A stretch of 64,000 nucleotides of DNA from Hevea brasiliensis (lineage: Eukaryota > Streptophyta > Magnoliopsida > Malpighiales > Euphorbiaceae), in the NCBI RefSeq assembly GCF_030052815.1, contig NC_079497.1, positions 18,366,258 to 18,430,257 on the forward strand. Direction: 5' to 3'. Position numbers and translations under genes: made by a program. Shown one piece after another: positions 54,388 to 64,000 of this stretch. Each line of letters opens with the position of its first letter. Position 1 is the first letter of the stretch. Below the pieces are notes generated by a model that did not search any database, was not told the DNA's origin, and worked only from the letters and a program-made list of their open reading frames with translations.

Positions 54388-57300
54388 TGTCACACCCTAC
54401 CCCTCTGTAAGGCATAACATGATCCCGTAGTATATCTAATGAATTACCAACTCCGTCTACTGATAACCCATTAAATATACTATAAGGGATTTTAAAAACT
54501 TTTCTTACTTCTTTTACAGTGGTGAGCACTATTTACAGGTATTAAAAACCTTTTTGAATTGTAGTGATAGAACAAACATATTTGAATTATTTGGAATTTT
54601 TATAAAAATTTTGGCAGAGTGCCATCTGTATTTTGGATAAAACAGTTCTTCAGAAAACCTGTAAGAAGCACTTCAATATTTTTCCAAATCTCAACTCCAA
54701 CATTTTTCTCAACACAACATGTTTCTCAACTCAAATCCACAGTGATTTTTCAAAGATTGCGATACAAGAAATATAATACAATTTTTACCAACCAAAATAA
54801 CTCATAATTATTTTACAACTTTAATGTACAATTTTAATTTACAACTGCTCAAAACCAAAAACAATATGTACATACAGTGGTCATACATTACAGTACAAAA
54901 TGCAAAATGTTGGTATACTCATTATACCCGGTAATCTCTCGCTGGAGGTACTAGCAGCCTAGTCTGCACGCCTGTGTCTGTCTACTGCGATAAAGAATAA
55001 AGCTATCGCTGAGACAATGTCTCAGTGGAGCACAACATTAACCAAATATAATTTAAATCACAATTCATAAATCATATAAGTAGTGGATACTTAAAACCAT
55101 AGTTAATTTCAAGACAGTAATTGTCAACAAGAATTTAAACTCCATTTCTCAATATCACAATAAATTTTAATAAGTCAGATCATGGTTGAATTCAAAAGAC
55201 AGTATATGTCAATAAGAGTTTAAATTCATTTCACAATCTCACAGTACATATCAATAAATCATACACAGCTTAATCATGTTCCAAAGTTCAATTCGTCCCA
55301 AAAGTCGATGACTAATGAGGAATAACATAGCTAGCTAGTAAAAATATGAGTACTCATCCAATTCGTCCTCAACAGGCACACACCTCAACACTTCAGCCAG
55401 AGAGGGAATTCAATTTGTCCCACTAGACAAGCTAGCGAGGAATACAATCAATATATATGATAGCTGTGGTTTCAAACCATTTCCAATACTTTTCAATCAA
55501 TAAGTATCCATCAATATCATTCAAATAATTTCTCACAGTTTTCAAATCATTTACAATGCTTTTCAAGCAATAAATATCCATCAATATCATTCAAATAATT
55601 TCTCACAGTTTTCAAATCATTTACAATGCTTTTCAAGCAATAAATATCCATTCAAACACATTTCCACAATTTAAAACAATAATGTACAAATAGTCATAAT
55701 TCATTTCAATTGAAAAATTCAAATGAAATAGTTGTTGTGCACAAACCTCGATGATCGTCTCTGATCCGACTCAGTGTTTCCTTCCCTTTTCCTGAGTCTT
55801 TGGTAACTGAGAAACACAATTTGAAGTGTTTCAGTACTAAATTAAACTGTCTCTATCGATAATGTTTGACAAATAATTCACTGAAAGCTATTATTTGCTT
55901 AATCACCTAATATACCGACCCTCAATGCGTTCTAGGTAAATTAGGTTTTAGTGTCACTAATATGTCATATTCGATAGTGTTTTAGGGTTGGTACTCGTTA
56001 CCAATTTCATTTCCTTATTTAGTGCATTTTATTGCAATTTACTGAATTCCGGTATACTAGTTTGACCTAGCCGGACGACCTAGTTTCCTCGGTTTTCGGG
56101 TTTCGATCAAAACTACAAACTTGTAGATCTATGTCTTATTGCACGCGGGGCAAAATTTCAGGTCAATCCGAGTTATGTAGACCAAGTTATGGTCATTTTA
56201 CTATTGCTGGTCAAATAGCATCAAATTAGGTCATTTTAGGTCAATTTTGGTCAACTTTGGTTCGGCCAGTTTTTGGACCCGAACTTGTGCAAGCTGTTTG
56301 ACTTGCTTATGGTCATTTCTGGGCTTTGATGTCTTCATGAGACTTGTAGGTATGGGTCTTAACTATTCATGGTTAAAATTTCAGGTCAATTGGACCTGTT
56401 TTGAGTGAGTTATGGGCTAAACACTAACTGCTGCCCAAATGGTTAGTTTTTAGGCCTCAATTGTACTTAATCCGAATTGGTCATTTTTCATGCTACATTG
56501 AAAGCAGAATTTTGGTATGCTTTCTCAATGAAAGTTGGCACATTTTGTGCCTAGTCTCACCTCCAATTGGTCTCATACCAATTGGAGTTACACATTTAAA
56601 GTTATGGGCTAAAATGTAGGTTGTCCTTAATTACCTTGCATAAACATGTATCAATTACACATTTACCTTACTCTAAGTCCATCTCTCTTACCCATTCTGT
56701 TTTGGCACATTACCAAAACCATTTACCACTTCACATAAAAATCATTTTGGGCAGAATACAAACATTCTCAATACACCAAATAAAACTCTAATTCATAAAG
56801 TTCAATTACAACCATAAATACACATAACACTACTCATCATTTCATACAATTTCCACCACTAATTTATATACATATCCATCAATCCTCAATGTCATAATTC
56901 TGCCAATATCTTCATGAATTCATACATTCACCAAAGAGTCCCAAGGCTGCTGAATTGTTCCACAATGCCAAAGTGTCCTACAATTCATCAATTTCCATTC
57001 CAAGTGCACAATCACCATATACATGTGGAATAATTTACTAGGACATTAAATTACCCTAATCAACATAATTTCTCATCAAATATATGTATGAATATTTCAT
57101 TAAACATACAACTCCATGGCTGTCCAAAATTGATATATCAAGAACTCCTCAAAACTTAAAATTTCCTTCACATAGCAAACACCCATAACATGTATACAAA
57201 CTTTAACAAAGCAATATTCAAAAATACAAACTTACCTTTGGTTGGGACTTGTTAAACCTTAACTAAACTTCTTGATTTTAGTATCAAACTCTTCCTTGTG

Positions 57301-58117
57301 ATGTGGGGATAAAACTTAATGAAGAAACCTAAGTGATTGGAGGTGAAATGAAGGAGTGGAGGAAGCTTTAAGTGAAACGGCAATGGAGGATGTCACCTCT
57401 CCCATTTCGGCATGGATGAAGAACTTAGAGAAAATGAATTTGCAGATTGCATATTAGGTGTACACCTGCCCCTTTTTGTTCTTAATTTATTCAATAGTGG
57501 CCCACTCACCAAATTTAAATCATATAATATGTTAAATGTGTTATTTACACAATTTTCACTCCACTTTTGGCTATTTACATTAGGTACCACCAAATTAATT
57601 TTTCATTTTATTTTCTAAGTGTAATATTATTTATTTTTAATGGACATTTAGGTCAAAAGATAATTCGGGATGTCAAATGACCATAATGCCCCTGTTCGGG
57701 TTACATTCCCAATTTTTCGGTAACACCGGGTTTTGTCTGTTTTTCGATTTCTCACTTTTCTTTGTACTAATTAATTAATTTTTCTTTGATATTTCTAATG
57801 ATATTTATACTTCAATTGATATCTCTTTAAGTCTTAAAAAATATTTTCCAGGGTTCCTCGCAGTCCAGGGCTAGTCAACGGTCCACGCCGTGACTTCCCG
57901 GTGCGGTCACCCATCGCTAGGGTTTTCGGCTCGCTTAACTTGATTACCTTTCTTTGCTATTATTTTTCCTTTGTTTTTTCTTGTATTTTCTTTTCTCGTA
58001 TTTCATTATTTTATATCTCCTCCCTCATATCAAAGTGTAGTTCTAGGCATCCTAGTTGTCGGGACAACACTGGTCACCGGAGCAGTAGAACGCACTACCG
58101 AACATAGGGGTGTTACA
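54388..58117 (-). mobile_element. Solo LTR (3730 bp) of the long-LTR family, inverted within gag
   Basis: It is bounded by TGTCACACCC and GGGTGTTACA with AGAGG duplications and contains no internal region. It is a relative of 35022-38647 and is inverted with respect to the host element. The part 54388-55800 pairs with 52140-53469 of the host's own 5' LTR (the shared phrase GGCATAACATGATCCCGTAG is inverted at 53423-53447). Three modules of about 191-225 bp are visible at 56108, 56333 and 56524. A direct repeat of about 65 bp occurs at 55500-55635. Open frames are not conserved with the sister copy. Confidence 0.9.
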
Positions 58118-58122
58118 AGAGG
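58118..58122. repeat. Target-site duplication, right copy (AGAGG)
   Basis: Matches 54383-54387; gag coding sequence resumes here in frame. Confidence 0.9.
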
Positions 58123-58605
58123 ATTGAATTAGAAGGGGCACCTGATAAAGAAAAGACAGAAAAAGAGAAGAGTGGGAAGCCAGTGGATCTGAATTCTAGT
58201 GGCAATGCTGAAAAGAGAAAGAACTTTGGAGGACAGAGCAGTAGGAAGTCTGGTAGAGGGAGATTTTCGAGACAGAGACCCCCTCGATTTGGTCAATAGA
58301 CGACCAGAAGTTCTCTCCCTTCACGTCCCTATGAGACTTGTGGTAGGAACCATGGTTAGGTATGTTAAGAGGGTATTGGTGCTTGTTATAACTGCGGTGG
58401 TACGGGACATTTTGCAAAGGATTGTACTAGTCCTCGCAGATCTGGGCCACCTATTACCACAGCAGAAGGATCTATTCAGAGTTCTGCCACCAGAGGTTCA
58501 CAACCAACTAGTAGAGGCAGAGGAAGAGGTAGGGCCAGTACCTCAGGCAGTCAGGGCACTATTAATCAGTCAAAGCAGGGTAGTGCTCTAGCTAGAGTAT
58601 ACACT
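58123..58605 (+). pseudogene. Gypsy gag C-terminal part with zinc knuckle
   Basis: It continues gag after the solo LTR with a lysine/serine/arginine-rich stretch (EKRKNFGGQSSRKSGRGRF), then a CX2CX4HX4C knuckle at 58384-58425 ([14 protein letters not shown]) with all four zinc ligands intact, and a glycine/arginine-rich tail leading into the protease in the same frame. Stops interrupt it near 58297 and 58357. The knuckle binds element RNA in functional relatives. The plus-strand frame at 58199-58591 is a shadow. Confidence 0.88.
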
Positions 58606-59457
58606 ATGTGGCAGAGAGAAAAGGCAAAAACATCTGATATTATGGCTGGTACTTTTTCTATCTTTAACCAAGATGTATTTGTGCTGTTTGATCCTGAATC
58701 TACACATTCCTATGTTAGTACCAGCATTGCTTGCTTAATTGCTGTCCCATATAAGAAAATGAATTTTGAGGTGTTAGTGACTAGTCTGTTAGGACAAGAG
58801 GTTAGGGTCAACAAAATGTATAAGGATTGTCCTTTGGTGATCCAAGGATACACCTTCCTATCTAACTTGATTGAAATGCCCTTCAGAGATTATGATATTA
58901 TCTTGGGCATGGATTGGTTAGCCAGGCATCATGCCATGATTGATTATAGACTGAAGACAATCACTTTTGATCTCCCTCAGTATGGTGATGTAGTAATACA
59001 TGGGGAGAGGCAGTTACTGCCATCAAACCTTATTTCTACTGCACTTGCCAGAAAAATGATCCAAAAAAGGTGTGAAGCTTACTTGGCCCATGTGATAAAC
59101 ACCCAACTAAAGAGTCTAACATTAAGGGACATCCCTACAGTATGTGACTTTCCAGATGTGTTTCCTAAAAAATTTCTAGGATTACCTTCGAAAATAGAGG
59201 TGCAGTTCGAAATAGAGGTTATGCCTGGTGTGGACCCAATCTCCATTACTCCGTACAGAATGGCACCTGCTGAATTGAAGGAGTTGAAGGTGCAGTTGCA
59301 AGAGTTGCTTGATAAGGGCTTCATTCGCCCTAGTGTGTCACCTTGGGGAGCGCCAGTATTGTTTGTTAAGAAGAAATATGATACTTTCCGTCTGTGTATC
59401 GACTACAAACAGTTGAATAAGGTGACAATAAAGAACAGATATTCATTGCCCTCATAG
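58606..59457 (+). pseudogene. Gypsy protease and start of RT (protease active site changed)
   Basis: An open frame of 283 codons covering the aspartic protease ([34 protein letters not shown]), the linker ([10 protein letters not shown]) and the first RT blocks ([37 protein letters not shown]). At 58690-58698 the protease active-site triplet reads DPE instead of the usual DSG/DTG, so the aspartate remains but the loop is destroyed. A frameshift at about 59450 puts the rest of RT in another frame. The protease-then-RT order with LGMDWL is typical of chromovirus-type plant gypsy elements. Confidence 0.9.
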
Positions 59458-59906
59458 ATGATTTATTTGAACAGTTGAAGGGTTCAGTTGTATTCTCCAA
59501 AATTGATTTGAGATCGGGCTATTACCAGTTGAGGATGCAAGAGCAGAGTATTCCAAAAACTGCTTTTAGAACTCGATATGGCCATTATGAGTTTCTGGTT
59601 ATGCCATTCGAGTTAACTAATGCTCCAGCTGCTTTTATAAACCTGATGAACACTATCTTCAGGCCATGTTTAGACTAATTTGTTGTTGTATTTATTGATG
59701 ACATATTAGTATATTCGAAGAGTGCAAAGGAGCATAACAAACATTTGTGGATTGTGCTACAGATATTGAGGGAGAAACAACTGTATGCCAAGTTATCAAA
59801 GTGTGAATTTTGGCGGGAAGAAATCTCTTTCTTAGAGCACATTGTGTCAGCTGAAGGCATTAAGGTAGATCCTAGCAAAGTTGAAGCTATCCTTAATTAG
59901 AAGCCA
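59451..59906 (+). pseudogene. Gypsy reverse transcriptase core (broken)
   Basis: It continues RT after the frameshift: [52 protein letters not shown], then a TAA at 59676, then [14 protein letters not shown]. The FIDD catalytic box at 59691-59702 is intact, with both aspartates. The connection [22 protein letters not shown] follows. A TAG near 59898 marks another break. Confidence 0.9.
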
Positions 59907-60515
59907 CCCAGGAGTGTTACAGAAGTTCGCAGTTCTCTAGGTTTAGATAGATACTACCGCCGTTTTGTTAAAGGATTTTCTATGTTGGCATCTCCACTGA
60001 CCAAGCTGCTTCGGAAAGATGTAAAATTTCAGTGGACTGATAAATGTCAACAAAGTTTCAATGAATTAAAGAGATGTTTGACTAAAGCTCCGGTCCTAAC
60101 TTTACATACTCCGGGTAAAGAATACACTGTTTATAGCGATGCTTCTCACAATGGGTTAAGTTGTGTACTGATACAAGACTGAAATATCATTGCTTATGCA
60201 TCACGTCAGCTGAAACCACATAAGAGAAACTATCCTACACATGACTTGGAGCTTACTGCCATAATATTTGCTCTAAAGATCTAGAGATACTATTTGTATG
60301 GGGAGAAATGTTATATCTACACAGATCACAAGAGCTTGAAATATTTGGGCACTCAGAAGGAACTGAATTTAAGGCAGAGAAGGTGGTTAGAATTGATTAA
60401 AGACTATGACTGTTTGATAGATTATCAGCCAAAAAATGCAAATGTGGTAGCAGATGCCTTAAGTTGTAAGACTATGGCTAGTTTAAGGGTTTTTCCTTTT
60501 GTCTATGGTGCATGA
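59907..60515 (+). pseudogene. Gypsy RT connection and RNase H (broken)
   Basis: It encodes YYRRFVKGFSMLASPLTKL, FQWTDKCQQSFNELK and then RNase H with [63 protein letters not shown] and VADALSCK. The acidic residues D, E and D of the active site are visible. In-frame stops occur at about 60181 and 60283, and the frame ends at 60513 where the product should run on into integrase. Confidence 0.88.
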
Positions 60516-61692
60516 ATTAAAAGCATTGCATGCTAGTTTGGAGGTTAATGATGAGGGGTAGATGATAGTTACTTGGCAAGTGAAACCAGTATTGATAGAA
60601 CAGATCCAAATGGCTGCACAAAATGATGAAAAATATCAAAAATTGATGGAGGAAGCTCGGGATGGCCAGAAACCAGGATTTTCGATAAATGATGATGGCT
60701 TACTGCTACAGGAGGGCAGAATGTGTGTTCCAAATGATATAGAATTGTGACAAATCATTATGAAGGAAGCACGTGACTCTCCTTTTGCTATGCACCCTGA
60801 TGGGACCAAAATGTATAGAACAATAATAGAAGATTATTGGTGGAATGGGATGAAGAAAGATATAGCTGAGTATGTAGCCAAATGCCTAAGAACTAGCTTG
60901 AACTTTGTTACGGCATTCCATCCACAGATAGATGGCCAGTCTGATAGGGTGATTCAGATATTGGAGGATATGCTACGGGCTTGTGTAATTGAGTTTGAAG
61001 GTAGTTGGGATACACACTTGCCTTTGATTGAGTTCGCTTACAATAACAGCTATCAATCAAGCATTGGAATGCCTCCATATGAAGCTCTGTATGCCAGGAA
61101 GTGCAGAACTCCTCTTTGTTGGGATGAAGCAGGTGAAAGGAAGCTGATTGGCCTAGAAATTGCTCAGCAGATAGAGGAGAAGATTAAGCTTATTAGAGAT
61201 CAACTCAAGGCTGCATCAGATCGGCATAAATCCTATATTGTTTTAAAAAGGAGAGATATTGAATATGCAGTGGGTGCCAAGGTATTCCTCAAGGTTTCTC
61301 CTTAGAAGAAAATCATGAGATTTGGCAGAAAAGGAAAACTGAGTCCTCGCTTTATTGGACTGTATAAGGTTCTGAAAAGAGTGGGTCCTTTGGTGTATAG
61401 ATTGGCACTACCTCCAAAGCTAGAAAAGATACATAATGTCTTTTATGTTTCTATGCAAAGGAGGCACAGATCAGACCCCTCTCATGTGCTACCAGTAGAA
61501 GAGATTGAGGTGAATCCAATCCTCACTTATGAGGAAAAACCTATAGAGATTCTGGCATATGAGGTGAAGCAGCTGAGGAACAAGCAGATACCACTGGTAA
61601 AGGTGTTGTGGAACCATCATTCAGGCCAGGAGGCTGCTTGGGAGCACGTGGAGGATATGAGGAGGCAGCACCCACAGCTGTTCAAAGACTAA
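60516..61692 (+). pseudogene. Gypsy integrase with core deletion and chromodomain-like end
   Basis: The N-terminal part (GLLLQEGRMCVPND, HPDGTKMYRTIIEDYWWNGMK) reaches the first zinc-ligand cysteine at 60883 and then jumps directly to TSLNFVTAFHPQIDGQSDRV. About 100 residues holding the rest of the zinc finger and the first two catalytic aspartates are missing, and the catalytic glutamate position is aspartate (60943-60945). The later core, GPY-type region (GKLSPRFIGLYKVLKRVGPLVYRLALP) and a chromodomain-like end (VLWNHHSGQEAAWEHVEDMR) remain, with stops at 60748 and 61303. The end fits the Tekay/Del-type chromovirus group. Confidence 0.88.
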
Positions 61693-61720
61693 TATCATGT
61701 AAAATTTCGGGATGAAATTT

Positions 61721-61738
61721 AATTAAGGGGGAGAGAAT
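61721..61738 (+). other. Polypurine tract of the plus-strand gypsy element
   Basis: AATTAAGGGGGAGAGAAT abuts the LTR start TGTAACACCCC. Confidence 0.85.
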
Positions 61739-64000
61739 TGTAACACCCCTATATTAAGCAGTCTATAACATTCTACTGTTTAGGTGACTAGTGTCTGTCC
61801 AGACAGTTAGTATGTTTAGAACCATATTTATGTCATTCAGAAAAGTCCTAAATAAAAATTAATAGAAATTATATGAAGGAGAAATACAAATAAGAAAAAC
61901 AAAGCATAAAAGGTTAAATGAGCCAAGGCCACAATGATGGGTGACATACTGGGAAGTGACTGCGAGATCAGTTGCTGCGCAAATTTCTTGTGGGACACTG
62001 TGATACCCCAGGCCTAAGAATTATTGTGAAGTTAGTGGAAATGTGAAAACCACGGAAAAGAATAGAGAACCAGTTTAAATAATTGAACCAGAGTTCCGGA
62101 AGCAATTTAATGCTATTGGAAATACGGATCAGACAAGTAAGGGGCATTTTGAGCAATTCACCCTTAGAGGTGACTCATGGCCTCAATGTCCATCAAAATG
62201 TAAGAAATTAAATTTATGAAAAATAATTAAAAACATGAAGAGGTGTAGGAAAGGGAAAGAAAAGAAATTGAAAAACATAAATTATGACATCATCAAATGA
62301 GGTAAGCATGACACAATTAATCATTTTAATTTTTAATTATTTTAAGTATGGGGATAATTACACATAAAATAAGAATAAAAATTGAAATAAAAGAAATTGT
62401 TTCTTCTTCCACCTTTGTAGCCGTCCCACCTCTCTCTCATCTCTCTCTTCCTCATTCCTTCTTCCACCATTAAAACTCATTTTGAGCTTGAACAACCGCC
62501 TATTTTAGCCATAAATTTCCTAGCTTCCCTTAATTAAAACTTGGTTGTGAGTCTTGGAAAGAAGATTGGGCAAAAGAAATTGAAGAAAAGTGAAGAATTT
62601 AAGAAGCTTAAAATTCTTTAAGTGAGGTAAGTCTCTTTCCTTAAGTTAAATTGATTATACTTAGGAAAAATAATATGAGTAAGTAGAAATTCACTTAGAA
62701 AGAAAAATTTTATGCAAGTTGGGAAGACCACAAATTTCAGCTATCATGGAGGAGAATTAGGTTTGATGAAATTGAACGAAATTAAAGATGTAATTAAGCT
62801 TAAGCAAGTATGTGAAAATGATTAATATGGTTGAATTGACATAAATTAATTAAATTCAAAATTAGGGTTCTTGACAATTGAAAATTTTGGGGAAAATTTT
62901 GGGGATTTAGTGAATTGAAGCAAATTGACCGAATTAATGCATAAATTGGTCAATTGGTGTAGTTAGGAGTGTGATTGAGATTGAAATTGGAATTGAGTTG
63001 CGATTGGTAGTGTCCAATTCTGGACAGCTTGACCATGGTCTACTTAAATGGCCATAACTGAAATTCTGTTGCCCCAGTTGGTGTGAGGCCAATTGGAGAT
63101 GAAAATTAAGACCTAAAGTTACAATTTTCATGCAAAAACCTTGCCCTAAAACCGACTATAAGTTAGTGTAAAATTTGGTTAAATCCGGATTAGGTACCCT
63201 GCCACTAGGCAAAATTGACCATATGAGTAGTACTTATTCAATAGGTCATAACTTGGTGTAGAGAGGTCTAAATGACCTAATTTTTATATCATTGGAAAAC
63301 TTAGACTTAGTAGAACAACTTTTATGCAGAACACAATTCCAAATTTTGACTATAATCAAATCAAATTGCCAACCAAAGTTGGATTACCAAATCTGCCAGA
63401 ACCAAAAAACTTGCCCAGAATTCTGGAATTGACTAATCTGGCCAGTTATGGTTAAATGGCTATAACTTGAGCTAAAAAACTCCAAATAGAGTAATTCAAA
63501 AAGGAAATTAAAGCTAAGCCATAAAGAAACAACTTTGATAAAGGAAAGTTGGCCAAATTTCCACTGTAGAAGGTCCAATGAAATAGTAGATCCAAGAAAC
63601 CCAAAACTGAAATTTTGGAATTTCACTTAAGGAGTTTGGAATTTCAATTGGCAATCAATGCCAACACAATTGTAACCCAAAATGTGGTATGTGGGAGTAA
63701 TTAGAACTAATGAACTTATTAACTATGAAAAAGTCAATATTTTAGCTAATTGGTCAAATGAATAGTAACCACAAATGCACCTAATGCAAAAAATTCAAAT
63801 GTATAAATCGTATTGGGTAGATTAAGGCTATAAAAATATTAATTATTGGATTACTTATTAAAAGTGATTTAAATAAGTACTGAAACACTTTAAATTGTGT
63901 GGTTCAGTAGAATGAGACACTGGGAAGGACAAAGAAAAAGTGAGTCAAGGCCAAGAGGCGACTCATTTGAGGTTTGTACACAATAATTAACTTCTATTTG
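61739..64000 (+). mobile_element. 3' LTR of the plus-strand gypsy element, cut by the window end
   Basis: It aligns with 49952-52240 from its first base, with the same order of modules, and runs off the window. By eye differences from the 5' LTR are frequent, including indels in the first 280 bases, so the pair has diverged for a long time. It holds the same GGYNATAACT-type module starts (63050, 63243, 63458). No genes lie within; minus-strand frames such as 62934-63131 and 63384-63626 are LTR sequence. Confidence 0.87.

Noticed and set aside
54619..54807. Short open frames in the solo LTRs (also 35254-35610, 57412-57618, 57901-58107)
   Set aside because: Not conserved between the two solo LTR copies; LTR sequence in antisense orientation.

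Overview
This is a stretch of plant nuclear DNA, from an AT-rich, repeat-laden eudicot genome. The species cannot be fixed from the window. It is almost entirely nested, decayed LTR retrotransposons, plus AT-rich intergenic sequence and one clearly intact plant gene: a single-exon RING-H2 (ATL-type) E3 ubiquitin ligase at 46603-47151 on the minus strand. No rRNA, tRNA, CRISPR or prokaryotic features are seen.

Layout. (1) 1-462: end of a minus-strand LTR cut by the window edge, which interrupts the next element. (2) 463-26830: a minus-strand LTR-internal-LTR-internal-LTR array of one family with almost no coding capacity (LTRs 463-2132, 6440-8621 and 11610-12519 plus 26117-26830; internals 2133-6435 and 8622-11609). 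(3) Inside its third LTR lies a composite Ty1/copia element, 12520-26111, flanked by the target duplication CCACT. It has one 5' LTR, a leader-plus-gag segment present in three tandem 1.23-kb copies, a stop-riddled integrase-RT-RNase H region, a complete second LTR and a truncated third LTR. (4) 26831-31375: intergenic DNA with a 240-bp tandem duplication, a TATA-containing segment followed by a degenerate repeat array (28.72-29.33 kb), and a possible MITE. (5) 31376-40743: a minus-strand Ty3/gypsy element with eroded gag and pol, split by a 3.6-kb solo LTR (35022-38647, target duplication TTGAT). (6) 40744-46602: AT-rich DNA with a large direct duplication, foldback repeats and microsatellites. 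(7) The RING-H2 gene. (8) 47152-49951: AT-rich flank with a foldback element (48176-48668) bounded by an 8-bp direct repeat. (9) 49952 to the window end: a plus-strand Ty3/gypsy element with 3.5-kb LTRs, whose gag is split by an inverted 3.7-kb solo LTR (54388-58117, target duplication AGAGG).

The order of events can be read from the nesting: the non-coding family formed its array, copia inserted into it, a second copia copy inserted into the first one's 3' LTR and the two recombined, and the gag leader was triplicated. Separately, two gypsy elements inserted, and each was hit by a long-LTR relative that later collapsed to a solo LTR. Every retroelement reading frame here carries stops, frameshifts or lost catalytic residues, so none looks autonomous. 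No new enzymatic system was found. The most unusual items are structural: the gag-leader triplication, the copia LTR mosaic, the ~190-bp modular architecture shared by the long gypsy LTRs, the inverted LTR pair in the gypsy element at 50-58 kb, and the 28.7-29.3 kb promoter-plus-array segment.
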